A DNA stretch of 64,000 nt from contig NZ_QUZZ01000011.1 in NCBI RefSeq assembly GCF_003545695.1, positions 101,201 through 165,200 of the forward strand. Direction: 5' to 3'. This DNA comes from Taibaiella helva (GTDB lineage: Bacteria; Bacteroidota; Bacteroidia; Chitinophagales; Chitinophagaceae). Below the pieces are notes generated by a model. That model did no database searches. It was not told the DNA's origin and was given only the letters and a program-made list of their open reading frames with translations. This document shows positions 53,498 to 61,550 of this stretch, piece after piece (position 1 is the stretch's first letter; each line of letters opens with the position of its first letter). A program made the position numbers and the translations under genes.

Positions 53498-54256
53498 TCA
53501 GGCCTTTTCGGCAGTGTACAGGGTGGTAATGCCGAAACTCAGCGGCCGGGCTTTGACGTGGGTAAAGCCGCTGCGCGCCATAATGGTGCAAAAAGCAGCG
53601 CCTTCAGGAAAAGCGGCGACGGATTCCGGCAGATAAGTATATGCCGTGGCATCCTTCGATACGCTCTTGCCCAACACCGGCAGTATATAACGGAAGTAAA
53701 AGCGGTATAATTGTTTGATGGGAAACTTTTTTGGCTGGGAAAACTCCAGGATGGCTACACGGCCGCCGGGACGCAATACCCGGCTCATTTGCTGCAGGCC
53801 CTTTTCCAGGTGCTCAAAATTGCGGACACCGTAAGCGCAGGTGATCGCATCGAAGCTGCTGTCACCGAAGGGCAGGGCTTCGCTGTCGCCATATTGCAGG
53901 ACAATCTTGTCCGACAAGCCTTTTTCTGCCAGTTTTTTCCGGCCGATCTCCATCATCCCTTCCGAAATATCGACACCGGTTACCCGCTCGGGCTGTAGCG
54001 TAAGCGCAGCAATCGCCAGGTCGCCGGTACCGGTAGCCACATCCAGTATCTGGCGGGGCTGTATGGGTTTCAGGCTTTGGATCGCTTTCCTGCGCCAGCC
54101 TTTATCGATACCCATCGAGAGGAAGTGATTGAGGAAATCGTAGCGGCCCGCAATACGGTCGAACATACCCGCTACCTGCTCTTTTTTGCTCAGGTCGGAA
54201 TGGGGCAGGGGAACTACCCTGGAGGCCGGCTCGCCGGTAGAATAAGGTGCAGTCAT
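53498..54256 (-). CDS. ubiE: Demethylmenaquinone methyltransferase
   Basis: The enzyme adds the last methyl group in menaquinone synthesis using SAM. It has 252 residues. SAM-binding motif I is QILDVATGTGDLAI (about 69-82). The UbiE signatures YDFLNHFLSMGIDKGWRR and GVRNFEHLEKGLQQMSRVLRPGG are clear. It lies 41 bases ahead of porT on the same strand. Confidence 0.96.
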   Translation of the reverse strand: MTAPYSTGEPASRVVPLPHSDLSKKEQVAGMFDRIAGRYDFLNHFLSMGIDKGWRRKAIQSLKPIQPRQILDVATGTGDLAIAALTLQPERVTGVDISEGMMEIGRKKLAEKGLSDKIVLQYGDSEALPFGDSSFDAITCAYGVRNFEHLEKGLQQMSRVLRPGGRVAILEFSQPKKFPIKQLYRFYFRYILPVLGKSVSKDATAYTYLPESVAAFPEGAAFCTIMARSGFTHVKARPLSFGITTLYTAEKA

Positions 54257-54319
54257 CGCTGCAAAAGTACGGCGAATTCCATTACAAAAGCGGTAGAGGA
54301 AAAGGCTGTGAGGTGAGGC

Positions 54320-54772
54320 TTACAAAGGTGTTTGCGAATCGATAATGATAGTTACCGGGCCGTCGTTGACGAGGGCCACCTTCATATCGGCGCCGAAAGA
54401 ACCGGTAGCCACGGGTCTGCCCAGGTCGATTTCCAGTTGCCGGATTATTTTTTCGTAAAGTGGTATCGCCTGCTCCGGCCGGGCGGCCTTAATGAAGGAA
54501 GGCCGGTTCCCTTTTTGTGTCGCGGCATGCAGGGTAAACTGGCTGATGAGCAGGATTTCACCACCGATATCCTGCACCGAACGGTTCATCAATCCGGCCT
54601 CGTCGCCGAAGATGCGCATCTGTACGATCTTTTTGCTCAGCCAGCTGATATCGGCATCCGTATCGGCAGCTTCAATACCCAGCAATACCAGCAGCCCGGC
54701 GCCGATGGCGCCTTTCACGGTGCCGTCGATGGTGACTGAAGCCTGCGAAACCCTTTGTAGTACAGCGCGCAT
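54320..54772 (-). CDS. dtd: D-aminoacyl-tRNA deacylase
   Basis: It removes D-amino acids from mischarged tRNA. The protein has 150 residues, the normal length. The active-site motifs SQFTLHAATQKGNRPSF and NDGPVTIIID (cis Gly-Pro) are present, as is the start MRAVLQRVSQASVTIDG. It is cytoplasmic and lies between a secreted metallopeptidase gene and ubiE on the same strand. Confidence 0.97.
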   Translation of the reverse strand: MRAVLQRVSQASVTIDGTVKGAIGAGLLVLLGIEAADTDADISWLSKKIVQMRIFGDEAGLMNRSVQDIGGEILLISQFTLHAATQKGNRPSFIKAARPEQAIPLYEKIIRQLEIDLGRPVATGSFGADMKVALVNDGPVTIIIDSQTPL

Positions 54773-54792
54773 GTGAAAAGAAATATGGTTCG

Positions 54793-56154
54793 TTAATTGC
54801 CGGCGGCGGCATGCAGCAGCATTTTGCGGTCATAACCGCTTTCCTGCAGGAATTGCAGGGGATCCCGCAGCCGGATGATCTCTCTTACGGCCTGCTGCTT
54901 GTCCTTTGCCTGCTCGTAATACGCCTGTGCGATCCTGTAGCCCATATAGTAGCCGAGGTCCGCCGGCTTGCCTTTGACCTCGTTGTAATTGTAGAGCCAG
55001 TCTGTGGCGTCGTTTTTACATAAGGTTTCCTTGAAAGCCTGCCACAGCGCTGCTTCATGCTGGTCGCCATAGCTGTGGATATAAGCATTGAGCTGTCCTT
55101 GCGCCAGCAGCTCGCCGATAAAATCGGCTATACCTTCATGCAGGGAGAGGTACAGCTGCCTGCAGACGACAGCATTAGTATCGGGCCTGAATACCTGTTG
55201 GGTGTGAACACATTCATGAGCGACAATGTTCCGTATCTTCTGCTGCAGGGGCTCTGTACCCATCAGCTGCTTGCTGTAGGCATTGTCCCTGAACTCTGAC
55301 AGATCTACCTTGTCGCTGGACAAGGCGACTTCGGTGCCTACCAGCACAAAGCGTTCAGAAGTGGTGCCGCCGGAACCTACTATGCCTATTGCAAAGCAGA
55401 CCTTAAAGGGGCGGAAGTCGGGATAAAGCTGCTGGAACCTGTGGAAGATGTCTTCGATCTGGGGAACAGCCTTTTTCGCTTCCAGCGTATTGGGGCGTAC
55501 GGATTGGTAAAACCGGGAACGCGCGGCAATCGCTTTCACGAATTTCTCGGCCGTGAACTGGCGCACCCTGATGAAATCGATAAGGCCGTCGGTAGCCCTG
55601 TCCAGGTATAGCTTCTGAATGGTTTGCACGCTATCAGCATGAGTTTTGCATTGCGGCAGGCGGTCGAATGCTTCCCAGAAATGGTCGATATCGGCTGTGA
55701 GCACAGTTTTCCGGTTCTCCGGCTCCAACGCTTTGCGGATGCGCTCCCGCTCTTTCAGCGTAGCAGCCGGTATCAGCGATACGCTGGCATCAATCTTTCC
55801 TTCCCCGGGATTACCGCTTTCATCCAGCCGCTTAACGACCAGCTGATGCGCCCCGTTATCAGCAGCGGTATATTCATATACCTCCTCGCCATCCGTACCG
55901 GTCGGGCTGTCGATCTCTTTGATCACCTTTCCACCGGGATCTTTCAGCACGACGACGACATCTATTCCTCTTTGCTGAACAGAGATATGATAGGTGGCTT
56001 TCTTTTTCAACAGGACCGACAGGACGGGGCTGCTCTCCCGGCTGATCCGGATCGCCGTATCGGCTTGCCCCGGCACGATCGTCCTGATTTCCTGCCCGCT
56101 GGCAGGAATAACGAAGAGGCCGGAGAGAAGAAACAGGATAAAGATTTTTCGCAT
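54793..56154 (-). CDS. Secreted HExxH protein, putative zinc metallopeptidase
   Basis: The product has 453 residues with a signal peptide (1-21, ending ASGQ). An N-terminal beta-rich region (about 25-130) resembles a prepeptidase C-terminal (PPC)-like domain. The zinc site is H313-E-C-V-H317 in NIVAHECVHTQQVF, with a likely third ligand in LHEGIADFIGELL (about 340-352). This is similar to DUF2268-type gluzincins, but the family is uncertain. It is transcribed right after dnaB (11 bases). Confidence 0.72.
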   Translation of the reverse strand: MRKIFILFLLSGLFVIPASGQEIRTIVPGQADTAIRISRESSPVLSVLLKKKATYHISVQQRGIDVVVVLKDPGGKVIKEIDSPTGTDGEEVYEYTAADNGAHQLVVKRLDESGNPGEGKIDASVSLIPAATLKERERIRKALEPENRKTVLTADIDHFWEAFDRLPQCKTHADSVQTIQKLYLDRATDGLIDFIRVRQFTAEKFVKAIAARSRFYQSVRPNTLEAKKAVPQIEDIFHRFQQLYPDFRPFKVCFAIGIVGSGGTTSERFVLVGTEVALSSDKVDLSEFRDNAYSKQLMGTEPLQQKIRNIVAHECVHTQQVFRPDTNAVVCRQLYLSLHEGIADFIGELLAQGQLNAYIHSYGDQHEAALWQAFKETLCKNDATDWLYNYNEVKGKPADLGYYMGYRIAQAYYEQAKDKQQAVREIIRLRDPLQFLQESGYDRKMLLHAAAGN

Positions 56155-56165
56155 AAAGATCGGGA

Positions 56166-57806
56166 CTAGAAGGGTGCGTCGTCATCGCTGTTGGGCTTGG
56201 GACCTTTCAGCCTGGACTTGGGTGTGAACTCATCGTCTTCGAAATCCATATTGTTGGCCTTGGATTGCATTGTCTGGAAATTCTGGCTCATGATCAGCTT
56301 GCTGTTGCCGAAATCATCGGGATGCTTGCGTATGCCCGCAGAAGGATCGTCGAAGCCGCCACCGGTAAAGCCGCCACCGCCGCCCATCCAGTCATCTTTG
56401 GGCGCCTCCACGAATTGCTGGTATTCCAGGATGGCTTTCAGCTTCACGGTGTCGAGACGGCCGTTACGGTGCTTGGCGATATTGATATGCGTTTCCCCGT
56501 CGAAAGGCTGTCCAGTGCTGTCGTCGTTGCTGATGCCATAATACTCGGGTCGATAGATGAACATAACCATGTCGGCATCTTGCTCGATCGCACCCGATTC
56601 ACGGAGATCGCTCAGCTGCGGTATCTTACCTTTGTCGCCGCCGCGGGTTTCCACCGCACGGCTCAGCTGGGAAAGCGCCAGCACCGGCACGTTCAGCTCC
56701 TTGGCGAGCATTTTCAGTTCCCTCGATATCTTACTGATCTCCTGCTCACGGTTACCGGCTTTATCGGAACCCTGCATCAATTGCAGGTAGTCGATAATGA
56801 TCATGCCGATATCGTTCTTGGTTTTCAGGCGGCGGCATTTGGCGCGCAGCTCGAAGATATTGAGGCCGGCCTGGTCATCGATAAAGATGGGCGCCTTGGC
56901 CAGGGGCTCCATACGCTGGGTCAGCTGCGTAAATTCATAGTCTTCCATTTTGCCACGGCTGATGTTTTCCAGCCGTACCTGGGTTACACAGCTCAGCATA
57001 CGCTTTACGATCTGCGTGTTGCCCATTTCCAGCGAGAAGATCGCCACGCCGCGGGGCTTGCGCGGATCCATCGCCGCATTCATGGCGAGGTTCAGCGCGA
57101 AGGCGGTCTTACCTACCGCCGGACGGGCAGCCAGGATAATAAGGTCGGATGGCTGCCAGCCGCCGGTAATGGCATCGAGCGAAGGGAAGCCCGATGGAAC
57201 GCCGGTAACATCATCCTTCTCGTCCCTGGCTTTGGCCACCTGTTCGATGGTTTCCACCAGGATATCCTGCATGCTGGAATAGTTCTTGCGCAGGAAATTA
57301 TTGCTGATCTCGAACAGGTCGGTTTCGGCCTTGTCCATCAGGTCAAAGACGTCGGTCTTGTCTTCGTAAGCATTGGTGATCATCTCGCCGCAGATACGGA
57401 TCAGCTCGCGCTGGATGTATTTTTCCATCACGATACGGGCGTGGGCGATTACGTGGGCGCTCGTGACCACGCTCATGGTGAGGCGCGTCAGAAAGTAAGC
57501 GCCGCCGATCAGCTCGAGCTCATCGGTTTTGCGCAGCTCTTCGGTCACGGTAAGCAGATCCACCACCTGGCCCTTTTCAGGCAGCCGTTTGATGGCAGCA
57601 TAGATGCGCTGGTGAGCGTCGACATAAAAACAATCGGGCGAGGGCAGCACTTCCAGCACATCCGAAAGTTTGTCTTTCTCCAGCATGATTGCGCCCAGTA
57701 CGGCTTCCTCCAGCTCTTTGGCCTGGGGGGGTATCTTGCCGTACATTACATTGTTAAGGTCAGGCTTGCGGCTCCTGCCCAGTTCTTTCTTTACATTTAC
57801 TGACAT
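56166..57806 (-). CDS. dnaB: Replicative DNA helicase
   Basis: The protein has 546 residues from MSVNVKKELG, chosen because a purine-rich AAAGAAAAGAACGAA precedes it; an alternative in-frame ATG lies at 57839. The N-terminal primase-interacting domain (about 20-130) starts GKIPPQAKELEEAVLGAIM. The RecA-like domain has Walker A ARPAVGKTAFALN, Walker B region IIIDYLQLM, and ALSQLSRAVE. The C-terminal tail has a Gly-rich stretch and acidic ends. DnaB unwinds DNA at the fork. Its 5' end faces the DnaA-box cluster. Confidence 0.97.
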   Translation of the reverse strand: MSVNVKKELGRSRKPDLNNVMYGKIPPQAKELEEAVLGAIMLEKDKLSDVLEVLPSPDCFYVDAHQRIYAAIKRLPEKGQVVDLLTVTEELRKTDELELIGGAYFLTRLTMSVVTSAHVIAHARIVMEKYIQRELIRICGEMITNAYEDKTDVFDLMDKAETDLFEISNNFLRKNYSSMQDILVETIEQVAKARDEKDDVTGVPSGFPSLDAITGGWQPSDLIILAARPAVGKTAFALNLAMNAAMDPRKPRGVAIFSLEMGNTQIVKRMLSCVTQVRLENISRGKMEDYEFTQLTQRMEPLAKAPIFIDDQAGLNIFELRAKCRRLKTKNDIGMIIIDYLQLMQGSDKAGNREQEISKISRELKMLAKELNVPVLALSQLSRAVETRGGDKGKIPQLSDLRESGAIEQDADMVMFIYRPEYYGISNDDSTGQPFDGETHINIAKHRNGRLDTVKLKAILEYQQFVEAPKDDWMGGGGGFTGGGFDDPSAGIRKHPDDFGNSKLIMSQNFQTMQSKANNMDFEDDEFTPKSRLKGPKPNSDDDAPF

Positions 57807-58448
57807 TTCGTTCTTTTCTTTGAATGGAGTTGGTGCCACTCCTGGTTTTTAAAAACAAAAACTTTCAAAGTCAAAGAACCTTTTCTTGTTCGAATCTCCC
57901 TGTCAGAGGTCCTTTAGCGGAACCGGAACTTTTACCGGTATGGCGTGACCGGGGATGATCAAATGTGTGCAACAAAGCTTCGGTTTCAACAATGGGTTTA
58001 TGGTATTCCTCCTGATGCGTCTGCAACCAGTGTGCTGCTTGTTTTCGTCATCCGGATACTCAATATATTGTCTAAAATTCTACTATTAAGAAAAGGTTAA
58101 GTACTTTTTAAGGGACGGCTAAGGTAAGTTCAAAAAGCAGAGCGGTAAAACATTTCGGACAATAATTTTTTAATCCGTCAATAAACAGGTTATACACCAT
58201 GTGCGCACGCCGATCGATACTATCCACAGCTTTATCCACTGTTTTGGGCCAAAGTTAAGCCTAATTCACAGCTTGTTCACAGAGGTATGTGTAAAAAACT
58301 GATAAAGATTTTTTTGGAAAATGAGCGCCGGTTTTCTATCGCCTGGCTGGGAAAACATCCCTATTTTTGCGCCGTAAATCGGGGAAGCTAACCGGTAGCT
58401 GCCGCTGCCTTTCCCCGCCAAAATCAAATTGAAAATTTAACGTTAAAC
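57807..58448. other. Long AT-rich intergenic region with a DnaA-box cluster (candidate oriC)
   Basis: This region separates divergent dnaB and rpe. Six DnaA-box-like 9-mers occur at 58190-58296: TTATACACC (58190), CTATCCACA (58220), TTATCCACT (58232), TAATTCACA (58262), TTGTTCACA (58273) and, on the minus strand, TTTTACACA (58288-58296). Five differ from TTWTNCACA by one base and the last matches it. AT-rich tracts flank the cluster (about 58070-58125 and 58300-58320). No gene is visible in it. Confidence 0.55.
58362..58369 (+). promoter_or_regulatory. -7 element of the rpe promoter
   Basis: TATTTTTG matches TAnnTTTG, 79 bases before the rpe ATG. No clear -33 element is seen. Confidence 0.55.
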
Positions 58449-59096
58449 ATGCCTTTAATCGCTCCCTCCCTGCTCTCTGCCGATTTCCTGAACCTGGAAA
58501 GAGATGTCGATATGATCAACAGCAGCGAAGCCGACTGGTTTCACCTCGATGTGATGGACGGCCGCTTTGTGCCCAACATCAGCTTCGGTCTTCCCGTAAT
58601 CGCTGCGGTAAACCGCAAAGCGACCAAAACGCTGGATGTGCACCTGATGATCGTCGAGCCGGAAAAATACATCGGTGAATTTGCCAGAGCCGGCGCCAAT
58701 TACCTTTCGGTGCATATCGAAGCTTGTCCGCACCTGCATCGCGCGATACAAATGATCCATGCCGAAGGTATGAAAGCAGGTGTAGCCATTAATCCGCATA
58801 CGCCCATTGCCACGCTGGAAGACGTTATCGCCGATATCGACCTGGTGTGCATGATGAGTGTGAATCCCGGCTTTGGCGGACAGAAATTCATCCCGCACAC
58901 ACTGAAGAAGATCGCGCAGCTGAAAGCGCTCATCGCCGCCACAGGCAGCAAAGCGCTGATCGAGATCGATGGTGGCGTAACGCTGGACAATGCAGCCACA
59001 ATCGTTCAGGCCGGCGCCGATGTGCTGGTAGCGGGCAATACGGTGTTTAGTGCGCCCGATCCGGCTGAAATGATCCAAAAGCTGAAAAGTATATAG
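58449..59096 (+). CDS. rpe: Ribulose-phosphate 3-epimerase
   Basis: The enzyme interconverts ribulose 5-phosphate and xylulose 5-phosphate. It has 215 residues of a TIM barrel. Motifs: IAPSLLSADFLNLERDV, WFHLDVMDGRFVPNISFG (metal-binding His and Asp), VHLMIVEPEKYI, MSVNPGFGGQKFI and IDGGVTLDNA. It is cytoplasmic. A GC-rich hairpin follows. Confidence 0.98.
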   Translation: MPLIAPSLLSADFLNLERDVDMINSSEADWFHLDVMDGRFVPNISFGLPVIAAVNRKATKTLDVHLMIVEPEKYIGEFARAGANYLSVHIEACPHLHRAIQMIHAEGMKAGVAINPHTPIATLEDVIADIDLVCMMSVNPGFGGQKFIPHTLKKIAQLKALIAATGSKALIEIDGGVTLDNAATIVQAGADVLVAGNTVFSAPDPAEMIQKLKSI

Positions 59097-59119
59097 CTGA
59101 ATGCCCTTCGACACAACAG

Positions 59120-59148
59120 AAACCGCCCCATGGACAATGGGGCGGTTT
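59120..59148 (+). terminator. Hairpin after rpe
   Basis: AAACCGCCCCAT (59120-59131) pairs with ATGGGGCGGTTT (59137-59148) around GGACA. The T run after it is short (GCATT). Confidence 0.65.
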
Positions 59149-59189
59149 GCATTAGGTAGCGTTGGGTCTGTGTATTGCCTTACCAGCTC

Positions 59190-60845
59190 TCATAAAGTGC
59201 TCAGTGCGCTCCAGGTACCGGGTGTGCCGGCGGCAGTGCAAACCCAGCCAGACGGACTTCCAGCCGAAGGCGCTGTGTTGAAGACGATATCATCCCGTTT
59301 GAAAGTACCGCTTGTAGGTGCTGCAGACATTTGGTAGATGTCTGGCTTTTGTTTGATATGCAGATCGGCAGTGGCCGGGTAGGCCGGATTTCCTGTATTC
59401 ATCACTGTGATGCCGAGCAGGGTATTGTTGTCTACCGTAATATCGGCGTTAGGATCATCAAACCAGAAATGGTAGCCGGTAATGCCACTGCTTCTGTTAT
59501 CGCGTGCAACAACCTTACCCGGTCCGTAAAAACGGTAGCCCACATAGCCGGGGTAACCGGAATGGTAGCTGGCAGAAAAACTGTTATTGCAGAACAAAAC
59601 GATATCTGATTGAAGCACGCCATAATACTGACAAGTGTGCACGTTGCCGGTTACTTCAAGATAACTGTTGGCAAGAGTAGATAAGGCCCTGATATCGAAT
59701 GGGGCTGTTGTGTTGGTATTGTTTTTTACCAGCACATGCTGGAAGCCTGAGATATTGATACCTCCGAACTGACTGTTGTTTTCGAAGATAAATCTTCCCC
59801 TGAAGTCGATACCATCCTGGTCCGGGATGAGGCCGCCTCCTGTATTGTTACGGAAGGTCATATTGGACACATAAATGCTGCTGCCGATGGAATGGGTTAC
59901 AACTGAAGGCAGGCCGATGTTGTCCGAAAACGTGACGTTATCGCAGGGACATATCTGTATGTCGATTGTCCTGGTGTTGTTTCTAAATGTGTTCGCGGTA
60001 AAACGGAGATTATTGGCATGGCTGAATACGATAGGCGAAAAATAAGGATGGACGGCGCTTCCATAGCTGCTGTTGCCGCAATCGTCCAGGATATTTCCAC
60101 TGCAGATCACATCGCTGGAGCCTTCGATATGGATGCCGTTTCGACAGGTACTGACGTTGTTATTCTGTATATAAGCCTCGCCTGCACAAGTGTCTACTGT
60201 AATGCCTATTCTGTTGATGCCGGATATCCGGCAATCTTCTACCCAAAATTCCTTACCGCATTGATAAAATAAAATGCCATCGGAAGAAAAGCCAGTGTTC
60301 AGTTTGCCTTCAATGTTGATGCCGCTGATCCGGATAGAAGAAGTCTGCGCCCCATTGAAAAAGATAACGTGACTGCCATTGTTCTGCTGCATCGTCAGTC
60401 CCGGACGGATGACGACGTGGTGAACATCTATGCCTGCCATATTTCCTTTGAGTATGGCGCCCGGGCCGTTAATCGTCAGGTTGCTGACTAGCGTAATGCC
60501 GCCATACAGCTCATAAGCACCGGCAGGAATGAACAGCTCTCCTCCGCTGGCGCTTAAAGCCTGGATGGCCTTATTGAATGCGGCGCTTTGGTCAGTAAGA
60601 GTACCGGTTTGTGCTCCAAACCATTTTACATTGATACTACCCTCGGGGTAGATCCGCTTCCATCGGCCGGTACCGGTGGTTGTTGATTCGATAATGGTTC
60701 CCTGGTTATCCGCTTCTGTGGCTGACGAATCCCAGTAGAAATCTCCACCGCCGCCATCGCCTGCTGTATGATAGCCTTTTATGGTGGCAATTTCCGTTGT
60801 GCTTGTTGTAGCTGCCTTTAAGGCCGCCATGTTTTCCAGTGTCAT
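59190..60845 (-). CDS. Right-handed beta-helix protein, pectate-lyase/tail-spike type
   Basis: The product has 551 residues from MTLENMAALKA. A longer frame to 60911 starts in sequence without family character and is rejected. There is no signal peptide. The N-terminal about 50 residues (IKGYHTAGDGGGGDFYWD) resemble the head seen in pectate_lyase_3 proteins. The centre has many Asn-rich beta-helix coils (TFRNNTRTID, ISGINRIGI, NGIHIEGSSDVICSGN). The end has a short DDIVFNTAPSAGSP...GTWSAL module. Similar folds occur in glycan-degrading enzymes and phage tail spikes. Without a signal peptide its location is unclear. It stands alone between rpe and aroQ. Confidence 0.75.
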   Translation of the reverse strand: MTLENMAALKAATTSTTEIATIKGYHTAGDGGGGDFYWDSSATEADNQGTIIESTTTGTGRWKRIYPEGSINVKWFGAQTGTLTDQSAAFNKAIQALSASGGELFIPAGAYELYGGITLVSNLTINGPGAILKGNMAGIDVHHVVIRPGLTMQQNNGSHVIFFNGAQTSSIRISGINIEGKLNTGFSSDGILFYQCGKEFWVEDCRISGINRIGITVDTCAGEAYIQNNNVSTCRNGIHIEGSSDVICSGNILDDCGNSSYGSAVHPYFSPIVFSHANNLRFTANTFRNNTRTIDIQICPCDNVTFSDNIGLPSVVTHSIGSSIYVSNMTFRNNTGGGLIPDQDGIDFRGRFIFENNSQFGGINISGFQHVLVKNNTNTTAPFDIRALSTLANSYLEVTGNVHTCQYYGVLQSDIVLFCNNSFSASYHSGYPGYVGYRFYGPGKVVARDNRSSGITGYHFWFDDPNADITVDNNTLLGITVMNTGNPAYPATADLHIKQKPDIYQMSAAPTSGTFKRDDIVFNTAPSAGSPSGWVCTAAGTPGTWSALSTL

Positions 60846-60961
60846 AAATAAGTGTTTATAGATTATTAGTGACACTAAGGTAGCGTGGGGAGCAGCCATG
60901 ACATGGCGCACGAGGATTATTCAATGAAAATAATCGTGCAGCAAAAAGAAAACATTCGCTT

Positions 60962-61399
60962 TTAGTTCTTCTCCTTTTGCAGGGCGTCCAGCAAGTATTG
61001 TACCGCCAACGCATAGCCTTCCAGGCCCAGGCCGGTAATCACGCCAATGGCTTTGGCGCCGGTATAGCTGTGCTGGCGAAAGCTTTCGCGTGCATGGATA
61101 TTGGAAATGTGCACTTCCACTGTGGGTACTGCAGCAGCAGCCAGGGCATCGGCTATAGCAATGCTCGTGTGCGTATAGCCTGCGCCGTTGAAGATAATGC
61201 CGTCGGTACGGCCCATGCAGGCTTGTATCCTGTCGATCAGCGCGCCTTCCCCGTTGCTTTGGAAATAGTCGAAACGAACTGCAGGAAACCGCGTCTTCAG
61301 CTCCTCCAGGAAGCTTTCAAAGCTGCGGCTGCCGTATATTTCGGGTTCCCTTGTGCCCAGCAGGTTGAGGTTGGGGCCGTTAATGATTGTCAGGTGCAT
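60962..61399 (-). CDS. aroQ: 3-dehydroquinate dehydratase, type II
   Basis: The enzyme removes water from 3-dehydroquinate in the shikimate pathway. It has 145 residues from MHLTIINGPNLNLLG; a much longer frame reaching 61867 is rejected because the extra part lacks homology. Catalytic marks: Y22 region (EPEIYGSRSFE), SNGEGALIDRI, NGAGYTHTSIAIADAL and EVHISNIHARESFR. The ATG lies 16 bases after a TACATTTG promoter. Confidence 0.96.
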   Translation of the reverse strand: MHLTIINGPNLNLLGTREPEIYGSRSFESFLEELKTRFPAVRFDYFQSNGEGALIDRIQACMGRTDGIIFNGAGYTHTSIAIADALAAAAVPTVEVHISNIHARESFRQHSYTGAKAIGVITGLGLEGYALAVQYLLDALQKEKN

Positions 61400-61415
61400 G
61401 GTCGATGCTTTGAGG

Positions 61416-61423
61416 CAAATGTA
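61416..61423 (-). promoter_or_regulatory. -7 element of aroQ
   Basis: The minus strand reads TACATTTG, an exact TAnnTTTG match, 16 bases upstream of the aroQ ATG at 61399. Confidence 0.65.
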
Positions 61424-61515
61424 TAAAAAATACGCCTGCTGCTGGACCTCATTCCTGTTCTTTATCCCCCTAAAATTCCCCCTTTTTGCGCTATAGGAAA
61501 AGTAGAATGAAAGAG

Positions 61516-61523
61516 TACATTTG
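61516..61523 (+). promoter_or_regulatory. -7 element of the M13 peptidase gene
   Basis: TACATTTG matches TAnnTTTG and lies 27 bases before the ATG at 61551. This excludes the upstream in-frame ATG at 61521. Confidence 0.65.
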
Positions 61524-61550
61524 CACTTATCATTAAAAAAACGATTTAAA

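Noticed and set aside
56265..57803. Open frame of 512 codons antisense to dnaB
   Set aside because: It mirrors dnaB codons and shows no domain, signal or promoter.
57885..57910. GTTCGAATCTCCC, like a tRNA T-arm
   Set aside because: The flanking bases do not pair as a T-stem and no anticodon or acceptor arm fits around it.
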